Assembly: GCA_002478145.1 (NCBI GenBank)
Contig: DLMI01000125.1
Coordinates: 1 to 47,647, forward strand
Source of the DNA: Acidobacteria bacterium UBA7540
GTDB lineage: Bacteria; Acidobacteriota; Terriglobia; UBA7540
Direction: 5' to 3'
Length of the DNA stretch: 47,647 nucleotides
Shown in pieces: positions 1 through 8,977 of the stretch; the stretch's first letter is position 1, and each line of letters starts with the position of its first letter. The notes beneath the pieces are model-generated. The model made no database searches. It had not been told where the DNA came from and saw nothing but the letters and a program-made list of their open reading frames with translations. The translations under genes were made by a program, and so were the position numbers.

Positions 1-60
1 TCGTTGACGTAGGAGGCGTACACGTCGCGTTCCCAGGGACCAGCGCTCGCCTGCCGCTCG

Positions 61-129
61 CGTAGAGGCCGGCTTTAGCCGGGCACCTGTTGCGCATCGC
101 GAGGTGCCGCGCTGAAGCGCGCCTCTACG
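61..129. repeat. Imperfect inverted repeat (hairpin) downstream of ribokinase
   Basis: The outer arms CGTAGAGGC (61-69) and GCCTCTACG (121-129) are perfectly complementary. Pairing continues inward for about 28 bases with roughly five mismatches, closing on a loop near 89-101. It lies 27 bases beyond the stop of the minus-strand ribokinase, so it could act as a transcript 3' end, but no T-run follows. It looks like a REP-type dispersed palindrome. The first 60 bases of the window hold nothing I recognise. Confidence 0.6.
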
Positions 130-155
130 AGAGGCTTTGCGACAGCCTCCCGCGA

Positions 156-1100
156 TCACGCTTTTTTCGCTTGTCCCATCAGGGCCTCGACCTCCAGGCG
201 CGTGGGCAGGGAAGGCTGAGCGCCCAATTTGCTCGCTGCCAAAGCCCCGGCACAATTGGCGAAGCGAATGGCATGTTCGAGGTCGTGGCCGGCAGCCAGT
301 TCAACTGTCAGAGCTGCTGTAAATGCATCGCCTGCTCCCGTGGGATCAACAGGGGCAACCTTGCAGGCGGGAAAGTGTTTTGACTTCTTTGCGGTCACCA
401 GCATTGAGCCGTCGCTGCCCAGCTTCAGAACCACTGTCTTTACACCCAAAGCGAGGAGTTTTTCAGCCGCCTCGCGCGCCGAAACTCGTCCGCGAACTTC
501 CTCGCCGGTCAGGTGCGCGAGTTCTGTCTCATTGGGCGAGACAACGTCGGCCAATGTCAATATCTCCATCGGGCAGTACCGGGGCGGACCCGCGTCAAGC
601 ACCGTCAATTTGCCGGCCTTCCGACCCAGGCGCAATGCTGCTTCCACAACTTCTAATGGGATTTCCAGCACGGTTGAAAGCGCATCCGCGCGCTCAATGA
701 CATCCTTTGCCCGCTCGATGTCGGCGGGTGTCAGGCTGAAGTTTGCGGCTGGGTCAACCGTAATGCAGTTGTTCCCGTTGGGGAAAAGCATGATGAAAGC
801 GCTCCCGGTGGCGCGCACTGGGTCTCGCCGGACGCAGGTAGTGTCAATCCCGTTCGCCACCAACCCCTGAAGCAGGAAGTCTCCGATTATGTCGTTGCCC
901 ACTGCACCAACAAGCGAGGTCTTGGCGCCCATTCGCGCCACGGCCACCGCCTGGTTCGCTCCCTTGCCGCCAGGAAAGAATTTGAGATTTGAAACCAACA
1001 TGGTCTCGCCTTCTCTGGGCAGCCGCTCCGCCTTGACAACCAAATCGAAATTCGTGCTGCCCACAACCACAACCTGAAGATCTTCTGCGCGACGTATCAT
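156..1100 (-). CDS. rbsK: Ribokinase (PfkB-family sugar kinase)
   Basis: This 314-residue protein has the full layout of a PfkB-family kinase. The N-terminal substrate-binding signature GGKGANQ is at residues 44-50 and the C-terminal signature DPTGAGDAF is at 252-260, with the presumed catalytic aspartate at 258 in GAGD. Ribokinases phosphorylate D-ribose at O5 with ATP in the cytoplasm, feeding the pentose phosphate pathway. The length and the GGKGANQ wording favour ribokinase over fructokinase or adenosine kinase, but substrate cannot be fixed from sequence. The ATG is preceded by an AAGGGAG ribosome site at a spacing of 5 bases. No ribose transporter or RbsD is in view, so it appears to stand alone, divergent from the ACT-domain gene. 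Confidence 0.87.
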   Translation of the reverse strand: MIRRAEDLQVVVVGSTNFDLVVKAERLPREGETMLVSNLKFFPGGKGANQAVAVARMGAKTSLVGAVGNDIIGDFLLQGLVANGIDTTCVRRDPVRATGSAFIMLFPNGNNCITVDPAANFSLTPADIERAKDVIERADALSTVLEIPLEVVEAALRLGRKAGKLTVLDAGPPRYCPMEILTLADVVSPNETELAHLTGEEVRGRVSAREAAEKLLALGVKTVVLKLGSDGSMLVTAKKSKHFPACKVAPVDPTGAGDAFTAALTVELAAGHDLEHAIRFANCAGALAASKLGAQPSLPTRLEVEALMGQAKKA

Positions 1101-1392
1101 AGGACTCCCTTGGGGTGCTCGACCCCGGAAGAAACTGCTTCCATCCGGGGGTGGCGCTGACCCCCTTTACATACTGAAGCGGGAGGAGTATTTTATCATT
1201 ACTGGCAAGAACGGTCTTCCGGAGGTAACTGCGACGGATGAAATGGCGCTGCGTGAAACCGCAGACGACCTTGGCCTGTGGTTCCTTGCCGTCGCTGAGA
1301 CGCATATAAAAAATCGAGTTCGACTCACATTGATCGCTGGAGTAAGTGGGTCACGTTTCCGATGACTCACACTTCACGGAGGGGATTTCATC
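1101..1392. other. Divergent intergenic region between rbsK and the ACT gene
   Basis: This 292-base spacer separates two divergently read genes and should hold both promoters. I see no convincing -35/-10 pair. A GGGAGGAG purine run (1181-1188) is followed by a short open frame without an ATG start; I do not call it a gene. The ACT gene's ribosome site (GGAGGGG) lies at the right end. Confidence 0.5.
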
Positions 1393-1788
1393 ATGCCAAA
1401 GGCGAAACAAATTACAGCTTGGGTAGAAAACAAGCCCGGAGAACTCGGCCGAATCGCTGAAGCACTGGGCAAGGCGAAGCTGAACATCACAGCATTCTCC
1501 GGGTGCAGCACAACCGGTGAGAGTCCCGTTCACCTCCTGGTCAGCAGCCCGGTGAAGGCAAAAAAGGTGTTGGAGGGCCTCGGCATCCGCTGCACCGAAG
1601 AGGAGGTCTGGCGCATTACGCTTTCTGACCAACCCGGAAAGCTCGGGGAGGCCGGGGTGCGCCTCGGCGCGGCCAACATTAATGTGGACTATGGTTATGG
1701 AAGCGTCGCTGAAGGCGGTAAGAAGGCCGAGATCGTGCTGGCCGTCTCTGATCTCGCGGGCGCCGCAAAGGCCCTGCGCGGTTTGTGA
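1393..1788 (+). CDS. Tandem ACT-domain protein
   Basis: The 131-residue protein consists of two ACT domains and nothing else. The first spans about residues 5-65, with the diagnostic ENKPGELGRIAEAL turn. The second spans about 70-131, with DQPGKLGEAGVRLGAANINV. ACT domains pair into amino-acid-binding regulatory units, and free-standing double-ACT proteins are common in bacteria with mostly unknown ligands. A GGAGGGG ribosome site lies just upstream of the ATG. There are no catalytic or DNA-binding segments, so it probably senses a small molecule and acts on a partner protein. No amino-acid biosynthetic gene is adjacent to suggest the ligand. Confidence 0.85.
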   Translation: MPKAKQITAWVENKPGELGRIAEALGKAKLNITAFSGCSTTGESPVHLLVSSPVKAKKVLEGLGIRCTEEEVWRITLSDQPGKLGEAGVRLGAANINVDYGYGSVAEGGKKAEIVLAVSDLAGAAKALRGL

Positions 1789-1885
1789 TTAGCGTAGGGG
1801 CGTCCCTCGTGGGTGGGCAGTAGGCCCGCCCCTACACCAAGATGCAAACGGCTGCGCGTTCGCGCACCAGGTGCGTGTCCGCCCT

Positions 1886-3688
1886 TCAGACGAACGGGTA
1901 CCGATTCAGGTCGAGCGCGCGGTCCGCCACTCGCCGCCGCAATTCGATGGTATCCGGTGGCGTGCGCCGCAAGAAGCGCCTTAGCATGGCGAGTTGGGCG
2001 CGGAGTGTGTCACCCTCGGCGATGCGCGCCAGTGCGCGGCGCGCCCCGACATCCATGCGGTCGCAGGCATCGTAGATGAACACTCGCGTGGCCGCGACCT
2101 CAGCGGCGCACGATTCGGTTCCGCGGGCGGAGAGCTTCTTCAAGGTGCGAAGCAGCAGGCTCTCCATGGCGTAAACATCCATCACCAGGTTGCTGAGCAC
2201 GCCGATCACTTCCTGCTCTTTTTCGAGCCCCATCAGGAAGCGCTCGACGGCGCTTCCGGCCACCAGCAGCGCCACCTTCTTGGCCCCTTCAACCAGCTTG
2301 GTTTCTTCCCCGAGCGGCTGATCGTCCAGCAGTTCCTCCCCCGGCCCCATGCCCAGAATCTCGTCGAGCAGTTTCCGGGCAGCGGGAATCAGCGCGAGCT
2401 GGCCCTTCATCGACCGCTTCATGAGCATATCGGTAATCAGCAGCCGGTTGATTTCGTTCGTACCCTCGAAGATGCGGTTCACGCGCTGGTCACGGTAAGT
2501 GCGCTCCACTTCATAATCGCTGGAAAAGCCGTAGCCGCCGAAGATCTGGACAGTTTCATCTGTGACGTAGTGCAGGGCTTCGGTTCCCATCACCTTCAGG
2601 ATGGAGCATTCCACCGCGTACTCTTGCAGGGCTTCCATGATCTGCTTGGGCGCTGCGGGCGCTCCTTGGTCAATTCCCTCGAGCAGGGAATCGATCATGC
2701 CCGTCGTCCGATAGGAAATGCTCTCGATGGCGAAGGTGCGTACGATCATCTCGCCCAGCTTTTCCTTGATCAGGCCGAAGTCCGCGATCTTGCGGCCGAA
2801 AGCCTCGCGCTCCTTGCCCCACTTCAGGGCTTCGAGCAAGAGGTACTTGCAGGCTCCCACGCAACCCGCCCCGAGTTTCAGCCGCCCCACGTTCAGGATG
2901 TTGAAGGCGATCAAGTGGCCCTTGCCGATCTCACCCAAAAGGTTCTCCACGGGAACAGGCACGTTTTCGAGATTCAGGGGCGTGGTGGAAGAACCGCGAA
3001 TACCCATCTTGTGCTCTTCAGCGCCTGCCGAGACACCCGCGAATCCCCGCTCCACGATGAAGGCGGTGAACTTTTCCCCGTCCACTTTCGCGAACACCAC
3101 GTACACATCGGCGATGCCGCCGTTGGTCACCCACATCTTGGTGCCATTCAGGATGTAGTGCCTCCCGTCGGGGCTGAGGACCGCCCTGGTCTTGACATTC
3201 AAGGCGTCCGAGGCCGAACCTGCTTCACTCAAGGAATACGCACCCACCCACTCGGCGCTGGCCAGCTTCGGCAGGTATTTCTCTTTTTGGGCGTCGGTCC
3301 CAAAGAAGACAATGGGCAGAACCCCGATGCCCGCTTGCGCCCCCACCGTCGCCGCCCACGAGCCATTGCGCGCCATCTTCTCCGAAACGATGATGGAAGA
3401 AATCTTGTCCAGCTCCAGCCCGCCGAATCTCTGGGGGAGGTCCGTAGAGGAAAGGCCAACCTCCGCGGCTTTCCTCAATAGCTCCCTCAGCACGCCTGGC
3501 TTCTTGTCCTCAATCTCCTGAAGGCGAGGGACAATTTCCAGATCGATGAACTCCTGTGCGGTTTGGGCGATCAACTTGTGCTGGTCGGTAGTGTCTTCCG
3601 GCGTGAACACGTCCCCGGGAGAACGGGTCTCGATCAGAAAGCTCCCGCCCTTGGGTGCAACTTTACTGGACGCTGCGCTGGTAACCAT
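1886..3688 (-). CDS. Acyl-CoA dehydrogenase, 600-residue type
   Basis: This FAD enzyme catalyses the first step of beta-oxidation, converting acyl-CoA to trans-2-enoyl-CoA and passing electrons to electron-transfer flavoprotein. The core is recognisable from FGGLELDKIS near residue 88, through the flavin and substrate segments (KMWVTNGG, GIRGSSTTPLN), to the C-terminal motif FGGYGFSSDYEVERTYRD and RIFEGTNEI, which carries the usual catalytic-base region. At 600 residues it is longer than the classic 380-residue enzymes. The extra C-terminal 180 or so residues match the extended, very-long-chain-like architecture. It is the last gene of the minus-strand fatty-acid operon, 33 bases after the thiolase stop. 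No Shine-Dalgarno is visible before the ATG, because that position is occupied by a 7-bp repeat array. Confidence 0.92.
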   Translation of the reverse strand: MVTSAASSKVAPKGGSFLIETRSPGDVFTPEDTTDQHKLIAQTAQEFIDLEIVPRLQEIEDKKPGVLRELLRKAAEVGLSSTDLPQRFGGLELDKISSIIVSEKMARNGSWAATVGAQAGIGVLPIVFFGTDAQKEKYLPKLASAEWVGAYSLSEAGSASDALNVKTRAVLSPDGRHYILNGTKMWVTNGGIADVYVVFAKVDGEKFTAFIVERGFAGVSAGAEEHKMGIRGSSTTPLNLENVPVPVENLLGEIGKGHLIAFNILNVGRLKLGAGCVGACKYLLLEALKWGKEREAFGRKIADFGLIKEKLGEMIVRTFAIESISYRTTGMIDSLLEGIDQGAPAAPKQIMEALQEYAVECSILKVMGTEALHYVTDETVQIFGGYGFSSDYEVERTYRDQRVNRIFEGTNEINRLLITDMLMKRSMKGQLALIPAARKLLDEILGMGPGEELLDDQPLGEETKLVEGAKKVALLVAGSAVERFLMGLEKEQEVIGVLSNLVMDVYAMESLLLRTLKKLSARGTESCAAEVAATRVFIYDACDRMDVGARRALARIAEGDTLRAQLAMLRRFLRRTPPDTIELRRRVADRALDLNRYPFV

Positions 3689-3720
3689 TTTCTAGTTTCT
3701 GATTTCTAGTTTCTGAATTT
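3689..3720. repeat. Heptamer array TTTCTAG/TTTCTGA between thiolase and acyl-CoA dehydrogenase
   Basis: Four consecutive 7-base units (TTTCTAG, TTTCTGA, TTTCTAG, TTTCTGA) are readable on the plus strand. They fill almost the whole spacer between the thiolase stop and the acyl-CoA dehydrogenase ATG, occupying the place where a ribosome binding site would be expected. Confidence 0.75.
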
Positions 3721-3721
3721 C

Positions 3722-4903
3722 TTATTGCAGGTTTTCAAATATCCCTGCTGCTCCCATGCCACCGCCCACGCACATCGTGACCATACCGTACTTGGCGCTT
3801 CGCCGCTTCAACTCAGCGAGCAGGGTAGCCGTGAGTTTGGCGCCGGTGCAGCCCAAGGGATGCCCCAGGGCGATGGCGCCGCCATTGACGTTCACTCGTT
3901 CGAGGTCCAACTCTGCCAGCTTGATCACCGCAAGCGCCTGGGCCGCGAACGCCTCATTCAATTCGATTACTGCGATATCCGCGAGCTTCAGGCCCGCCAA
4001 CTTCAGCGCCTTGGGGATGGCGTAAACCGGGCCGATGCCCATCTCCTCCGGCAGGCATCCCGCCGCCGCGAAGCTCACGAACCTGGCCAGCGGTTTCAGT
4101 CCTAGCGCCTTCGCCTTCTCCGCCGACATCACCACGGCTGCAGCCGCCCCGTCACTCATCTGCGAGGCGTTCCCCGCCGTAACGGTACCGTGGGCGTGGA
4201 ACGCAGGCTTCAAATTGGCCAGCGCATCCAGGGAAGTATCAGCCCGCGGTCCCTCGTCGGTGTCGAACCGGATCTTGCGCGTCTGCGGCTTATCCTTGCC
4301 GTTCAGGCTGACCTCCACCACCTCGAGCGGAACGATCTCCTCTTGGAATTTGCCTTCCGCAATCGCTGCCAGCGCCCGCTGATGGCTGCGCAGCGCAAAC
4401 TCATCCTGTTGCGGGCGCGTGATGTGGTGTTTTCGTGCCAGGTTTTCAGCCGTCAACCCCATGCTGAGGTACGCGTCAGGATAATGCTCCACCAGGTAAG
4501 GGTTAGGCGCGAAATGATATCCGCCCATGGGAATCATGCTCATGGTTTCCGTGCCGCCGGCAATGACCACCTCGGCGAACCCCGCCATGATGCGTTCGGA
4601 AGCGATGGTGATGGCCTGAAGACCCGAGGAGCAGAAGCGATTGATCGTCATCGCCGAACAGCTTACCGGCAGGCCGGCCCTGAGCGAGGCGACGCGCGCC
4701 ACGTTGTTTCCCTGTTCAGCCTCGGGCATCGCGCAGCCGAGGATCACGTCTTCAACCTCGTTAGGGTCAATCGCCGGGGCCCGCCTCAGGACCTCCTGAA
4801 TGGCGGCGGCGGCCATGTCATCCGGTCGCGTGTTGCGCAGCGTTCCCCGCGGCGCCTTGCCCACCGCAGTCCGCGCGATGGATACAATTACTGTTTCCTT
4901 CAT
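3722..4903 (-). CDS. fadA: Thiolase (acetyl-CoA acyltransferase)
   Basis: The 393-residue protein performs thiolytic cleavage of 3-ketoacyl-CoA, or the reverse condensation. The nucleophilic cysteine is in [11 protein letters not shown] (about residue 91), the active-site histidine in [10 protein letters not shown], and the second cysteine in CVGGGMGAA near the C-terminus. Two ATG codons are in frame, at 4909 and 4903. An AGGGG ribosome site sits directly against the first and 6 bases from the second, so I chose 4903. It follows the four-helix-bundle gene with a short gap and precedes the acyl-CoA dehydrogenase, in an operon headed by the two-domain hydroxyacyl-CoA dehydrogenase. This context favours a degradative thiolase over a biosynthetic acetoacetyl-CoA thiolase. 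Confidence 0.92.
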   Translation of the reverse strand: MKETVIVSIARTAVGKAPRGTLRNTRPDDMAAAAIQEVLRRAPAIDPNEVEDVILGCAMPEAEQGNNVARVASLRAGLPVSCSAMTINRFCSSGLQAITIASERIMAGFAEVVIAGGTETMSMIPMGGYHFAPNPYLVEHYPDAYLSMGLTAENLARKHHITRPQQDEFALRSHQRALAAIAEGKFQEEIVPLEVVEVSLNGKDKPQTRKIRFDTDEGPRADTSLDALANLKPAFHAHGTVTAGNASQMSDGAAAAVVMSAEKAKALGLKPLARFVSFAAAGCLPEEMGIGPVYAIPKALKLAGLKLADIAVIELNEAFAAQALAVIKLAELDLERVNVNGGAIALGHPLGCTGAKLTATLLAELKRRSAKYGMVTMCVGGGMGAAGIFENLQ

Positions 4904-4917
4904 GTTCATCCCCTGAC

Positions 4918-5322
4918 TTATGACATTGGTGATTTGCGATTGGTGATTGGCGATTGCGCGGTTGTTCGCGACGCTTGAAAGATTCGCACCAACTCGTTCA
5001 CCTCTGCCAGCAGGCTTTCCAGCTTGGATCTTTTGATAATGCCTGCATCGATGATCAATTCCAACCAGAAAGCCGTTTCGTCAGCCTCTTCAACCGTGAT
5101 CCCGATCTTCGAGATAAAGTCAGCGCGCGACCTGGCCCGGCATGCACTCCGGTAGTTGGCCGCTACCGCTGTTCCCGAGCGGAGAACCTGCCGGCCCAAG
5201 ATGCGGGCCTCTTCCGTTTTTGGCAGGGCGCGAAACAAGTTGATAACCCGCAGCGCAAACTCTTTAGTCCTCCGCCTCAGGTCTTCAGGACTGGTAATTG
5301 TCTGGGAGTTTTTGCCAATCAC
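4918..5322 (-). CDS. Four-helix-bundle protein (23S rRNA intervening-sequence protein family)
   Basis: This 134-residue protein has the hallmarks of the four-helix-bundle family first seen in 23S rRNA intervening sequences: [35 protein letters not shown], then [19 protein letters not shown]. Its biochemical role is unknown, though related proteins (Avd) serve diversity-generating retroelements. The GTG start and the first codons fall inside an array of 7-base repeats. The last dozen residues ([12 protein letters not shown]) are encoded by a second such array in opposite orientation. It therefore looks like a cassette dropped between the fatty-acid genes rather than a beta-oxidation gene. No retroelement reverse transcriptase or rRNA gene is nearby. 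I am confident of the family and uncertain of expression. Confidence 0.85.
   Translation of the reverse strand: MIGKNSQTITSPEDLRRRTKEFALRVINLFRALPKTEEARILGRQVLRSGTAVAANYRSACRARSRADFISKIGITVEEADETAFWLELIIDAGIIKRSKLESLLAEVNELVRIFQASRTTAQSPITNRKSPMS
4924..4956. repeat. Heptamer array, left flank of the four-helix-bundle cassette
   Basis: Period-7 repeat on the GATTGGT theme (units CATTGGT, GATTTGC, GATTGGT, GATTGGC). It begins with CATTGGTGATT, the exact reverse complement of the outer end of the array at 5315-5355, so the two arrays bracket the gene as inverted repeats. It encodes the C-terminal tail of the four-helix-bundle protein. Confidence 0.8.
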
Positions 5323-5355
5323 AAATCACCAATCACCAATCACGAATCACCAATG
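5315..5355. repeat. Heptamer array, right flank of the four-helix-bundle cassette
   Basis: Period-7 repeat on the plus-strand theme ATCACCA (ATCACAA, ATCACCA, ATCACCA, ATCACGA, ATCACCA). Its outer 11 bases, AATCACCAATG (5345-5355), are the perfect inverse of 4924-4934. It contains the GTG start of the four-helix-bundle gene and ends 3 bases from the stop codon of the upstream hydroxyacyl-CoA dehydrogenase gene. Confidence 0.8.
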
Positions 5356-5358
5356 CCG

Positions 5359-7776
5359 TCAGTTCCTCAGCGGCTTGCCGTGTTTCAACATGAATTGGAT
5401 GCGCTCGCTGGTCTTCTTCTGGCCGCAGAGGCTTATGAAGGCCTCCCGTTCCAAATCCAGCAGGTACTGTTCGGAAACGAGCTGTGGCGAAGTGAACTCG
5501 CCCCCGCCGGAGAGGATCTTCGCCAATTGAGTTCCGATCACCACGTCATAGTCGGAGATGTACTCGGCGCGGCGCATCAAGTGCAATCCCAGTTTCATTT
5601 TGACGAAAGCCGCCTGGCCGAGGACTCGAACGTCCTGGCGCGGCCTGCCCGGACGGTACCCCAAGCGGGCCAAGTCGAGTGCCAACTGCTTGGCGTCTGC
5701 GAGCTGCCGGTCGCGGTTCATGCTGATGGAGTCCTTCGCGGAAAGGTAGCCGAGCTTGCGCGCTTCCTCGGCGCTGGAGGAGACCTTGGCCATGCCGATA
5801 TTCAAAAAGACTTCCTTGACGAATGTAAATGGGTCGGCCTCCGGATCGGCAGGCACGGCATCCATGGCGCGCACTAACATTTCCTTCGTCCCGCCGCCCG
5901 CCGGAATCAGGCCCACGCCGAATTCCACCAGACCCAGGTAAGTCTCCGCCGCCGCGCGAACGCGCGTGGCGTGTAGAACCATCTCCGTTCCCCCTCCCAG
6001 CGTCAGGCCAAAGGGAGCGGCCACGACGGGTTTGGGCGCATACTTGAGCGCCATGTTGGCGTTCTGGAAGGCGCGCACCGCCCTGTGAAGGTCGTCCCAC
6101 TCGCCTTCCTGAATCGTCATCAGGACCATCATCAGGTTCGCGCCCACGCAGAAGTTCGCCGCTTGGTTCCCAATCACCATGGCGTCAAAGCCCTCGTTCA
6201 AGGTTTTCAGCCCGGAGTGAATCATCTGCACCGTGTCAGCCCCAACGGTGTTCATCTTGGAATGGAACTCGAGGCAGACCACGCCCTCGCCAAGGTCGAT
6301 GAGGCTTGCGCCGGCATTCTTCCTGATTTCCTTTTTGCGGGCTTTGAGTGACGACAGCAGCAGGACGCCCGGCTTATCTTTGATGTCGCGGAACGCGCCG
6401 CTCCCGAAATCGAAGTAGCTACGAGCGCCGTCGCCTGACGCGTAGAAGCTCTTCTTCCCGGTGGCGAGGAGTTTTTCGACCAGGGGGGGTGTTGATCGGC
6501 CTGCCTTCTTCCAGGCATCGACGACCTTCTCAATCCCCACCGCATCCCAAAGCTCGAAGACGCCGCACTCCCAGTTGAAACCCCACTTCATGGAATTATC
6601 AATGGAGACGATGTCGTCCGAAATCTCCGGCACGCGCATCGCGGTGTAGTGGAACGTATCGAAGAGAACCTTCCGGTAGAACTGCCCGGCGCGCTCAGGT
6701 GATTGGCAGAGCGTCCTCACCCGCTCCCGCGTGTCCTCGATATTGCGGGCCATCTCAAGCGAGGGGAACTTCGGCTTCTGGCGCGCGCGATAATCGAAGG
6801 TCTTGAAATCGAGCGTGAGAATTTCGCTCTCTTCCCCGCCTTCCCTCCCCTTAACTTTCTTATAAAAGCCTTGTCCGGTTTTCTCTCCCAGCAGCCGGCG
6901 CTGCATCATCTGCTCAATAAAATCGGGAAGCTGGAAGAGGTTGCGCCGTTCATCATGGGGCAGCGACTCCGCAAGGTTCTTGACAACCTGCGCCAGGACA
7001 TCGAGGCCGACGATATCGAGCGTCCGGAAGGTTGCGGACTTCGGCAAGCCCATGGCAGGGCCAGTGAGCGCGTCGATTTCCTCAATCGTGTAGCCATCCT
7101 CCTGCATGGCGCGCAGGACGTTCAGGGTTGTGAACGTCCCGATGCGGTTGGCGATGAAATTGGGCGTGTCCTTGGCGATGACGATCCCCTTGCCCAGCAC
7201 TACCTCGCCGAAGCGCGAGACCGCCTCGACAACCTCTGGCAGCGTCTCGGCGACGGGAATAATCTCCAGCAACTTCAGGTAGCGAGGAGGATTGAAAAAG
7301 TGCGTGCCCAGAAAATGCCGCCGCAATTCTGCGCTGAAGCCTTCGAGGATGCTGCCGAGGCTGATGCCCGAGGTGTTGGAACTCACCACCGCACCTGGCG
7401 CGCGCACTGCCATAACCTTTTCGAGCAATGTCCGCTTGATGCTGCGGTCTTCCGTCACGGCCTCGATGATCCAGTCACAGTCTTTCAGCCAGGTTAAGTT
7501 GTCCTCGAAGTTGCCCAGGGCGATCATCCGAGCGGCCTCCGGGACGAAGAACGCTGCCGGCCGCGACTTCAGCGCCGCCTCGAGCCCGGCTTGCGCAAAG
7601 CGGTTGCGAACCTTGGCGTCGCCGAGCGTCAAGCCTTTGGCTTGCTCCTCAGGGGTCAGCTCGGGAGGGACGATATCGAGCAGAACAGAGGGAATTGAAG
7701 CGTTGGCAAGATGAGCAGAAAGACGAGCCCCCATCGTTCCTGCGCCTAGTACGGCCACTTTACGAATGTCACGCAC
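5359..7776 (-). CDS. 3-hydroxyacyl-CoA dehydrogenase / enoyl-CoA hydratase, two-domain
   Basis: This 805-residue protein carries both middle steps of beta-oxidation. The NAD-binding dehydrogenase is N-terminal (GAGTMGARLSAHLAN near residue 11, then FFNPPRYLKLLEI and the TPNFIANRIG segment). The crotonase-fold hydratase is C-terminal (FCVGANLMMVL, LGGGTEMVLHA, GLIPAGGGTKEML). This order, dehydrogenase first, is opposite to E. coli FadB and resembles the FadN type. An in-frame start exists at 7845, but those 23 extra residues are unlike the family. The GTG at 7776, with a GGGGG purine stretch upstream, places the Rossmann motif at the expected distance. It heads the minus-strand operon with the thiolase and acyl-CoA dehydrogenase. 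Confidence 0.93.
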   Translation of the reverse strand: MRDIRKVAVLGAGTMGARLSAHLANASIPSVLLDIVPPELTPEEQAKGLTLGDAKVRNRFAQAGLEAALKSRPAAFFVPEAARMIALGNFEDNLTWLKDCDWIIEAVTEDRSIKRTLLEKVMAVRAPGAVVSSNTSGISLGSILEGFSAELRRHFLGTHFFNPPRYLKLLEIIPVAETLPEVVEAVSRFGEVVLGKGIVIAKDTPNFIANRIGTFTTLNVLRAMQEDGYTIEEIDALTGPAMGLPKSATFRTLDIVGLDVLAQVVKNLAESLPHDERRNLFQLPDFIEQMMQRRLLGEKTGQGFYKKVKGREGGEESEILTLDFKTFDYRARQKPKFPSLEMARNIEDTRERVRTLCQSPERAGQFYRKVLFDTFHYTAMRVPEISDDIVSIDNSMKWGFNWECGVFELWDAVGIEKVVDAWKKAGRSTPPLVEKLLATGKKSFYASGDGARSYFDFGSGAFRDIKDKPGVLLLSSLKARKKEIRKNAGASLIDLGEGVVCLEFHSKMNTVGADTVQMIHSGLKTLNEGFDAMVIGNQAANFCVGANLMMVLMTIQEGEWDDLHRAVRAFQNANMALKYAPKPVVAAPFGLTLGGGTEMVLHATRVRAAAETYLGLVEFGVGLIPAGGGTKEMLVRAMDAVPADPEADPFTFVKEVFLNIGMAKVSSSAEEARKLGYLSAKDSISMNRDRQLADAKQLALDLARLGYRPGRPRQDVRVLGQAAFVKMKLGLHLMRRAEYISDYDVVIGTQLAKILSGGGEFTSPQLVSEQYLLDLEREAFISLCGQKKTSERIQFMLKHGKPLRN

Positions 7777-7945
7777 GGTTTGCCCCCAAGGATGTCGGCA
7801 AGTACCGAACCGGTCATTATGTGGGAGGGATTCACGCGGGGTCAAGGCGCAGAAGGCAGGAGGGAGGAAAAGGGGCTGATTTTTTGGGCGGGAAAGCCTA
7901 TATTGGGCAGTCGTCCTTCATTGCCACGTTTCATGGAGGTAAACG

Positions 7946-8974
7946 ATGTTCGATGTTGTGACTTTTGGCGAAGCTATGATTCGCCTCGCTCCGCCGCATT
8001 TCGAAAGACTGGAGCAAGCCAACTCGCTGGACTTGCGCATTGGCGGCGGCGAGTTGAACGTCGCCGTGGGTGTAAGCCGTTTGGGCCTGAGAAGCACCTG
8101 GGTCTCGCGCCTCCCGAAAAACGCGCTGGGAAAGCTAATGGAAAACAGGGTCCGCCAAGCTGGCGTGGACACCTCCAACCTGGTTTGGACCCAGGAGGGA
8201 AGAGTGGGGCTTTACTTCGTCGAGTTCGGCGCTGCGCCAAGAGCCAGTTCAGTGCTCTACGATCGGTCGCAGTCCGCCATTAGCGCCGTGCAACTTGGCG
8301 AGATCGACTGGAAGAAAGTGTTCCAGGGCGCGAAGTGGTTCCACACCAGTGGCATTACGCCGGCGCTCAGCGATTCGGCGGCCGCTGTTACCTTCGAGGC
8401 CTTGAAGGCTGCAAAGCAGGCTGGGGTTACCGTGAGTTTCGATCTGAATTACCGCGGCAAGCTCTGGCCGCCTGATAAAGCACAGGCAGTTCAGGAACCG
8501 ATGATGGAGTTTGTGGACGTCCTGATAACCACTGAGGAGGACACGAAGGTTGTCTTCAAGATCAAAGCCTCCGGCAAGACCGATGACAAAGGTTTTGCGG
8601 AAGTCTCTGCCGAGACTTACAAGGAGGTGGCGCGCCGGCTTCAGGAGAAGTTCAAATTCCAGGCCGTGGCGATCACCTTGCGAGAGAACCCGCTGGTTTG
8701 GCGGAACACCTGGACGGCCATTGCCTACCATGATGGGCAATACTTTGACGATGTAAAGTACGAACTCGAAATCGTGGACCGCCTGGGTGGAGGCGATTCC
8801 TTCAGCGCCGGGTTCATCTACGGCTATTTAACGAAGAAGTCTTATGCGGACGCCGTCCGTTACGGAAATGCGTTCAGCGCCCTGAAGCATTCTGTACCCG
8901 GCGACTTCAATTGGGCAACGCTCCAGGAAGTGGAGAATCTGCTCAAGGGCGCCAGCCTGAGAGTAGCAAGGTAG
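7946..8974 (+). CDS. kdgK: 2-dehydro-3-deoxygluconokinase (PfkB family)
   Basis: The 342-residue cytoplasmic kinase matches KDG kinases: MFDVVTFGEAMIRLAPP at the start, GGGELNVAVGVSRLG at about 32-46, and the ATP-site DRLGGGDSFSAGF near 278-290 with catalytic Asp284. It would phosphorylate 2-keto-3-deoxygluconate to KDPG. The next gene is KDPG aldolase, which takes that product to pyruvate and glyceraldehyde-3-phosphate, supporting the assignment over other sugar kinases. A GGAGG ribosome site lies about 6 bases before the ATG. It is divergent from the fatty-acid operon, with about 170 bases shared upstream. No sugar-acid dehydratase or regulator is adjacent. Confidence 0.9.
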   Translation: MFDVVTFGEAMIRLAPPHFERLEQANSLDLRIGGGELNVAVGVSRLGLRSTWVSRLPKNALGKLMENRVRQAGVDTSNLVWTQEGRVGLYFVEFGAAPRASSVLYDRSQSAISAVQLGEIDWKKVFQGAKWFHTSGITPALSDSAAAVTFEALKAAKQAGVTVSFDLNYRGKLWPPDKAQAVQEPMMEFVDVLITTEEDTKVVFKIKASGKTDDKGFAEVSAETYKEVARRLQEKFKFQAVAITLRENPLVWRNTWTAIAYHDGQYFDDVKYELEIVDRLGGGDSFSAGFIYGYLTKKSYADAVRYGNAFSALKHSVPGDFNWATLQEVENLLKGASLRVAR

Positions 8975-8977
8975 ACC

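Noticed and set aside
1198..1366. Small gene starting with ATT after GGGAGGAG
   Set aside because: It would require a rare start codon, the peptide has no recognisable features and the region is a divergent promoter spacer.
1994..3481. 495-codon open frame on the plus strand opposite the acyl-CoA dehydrogenase
   Set aside because: It is the antisense of a clear enzyme gene, the translation resembles no family, and long antisense frames are expected at this GC content.
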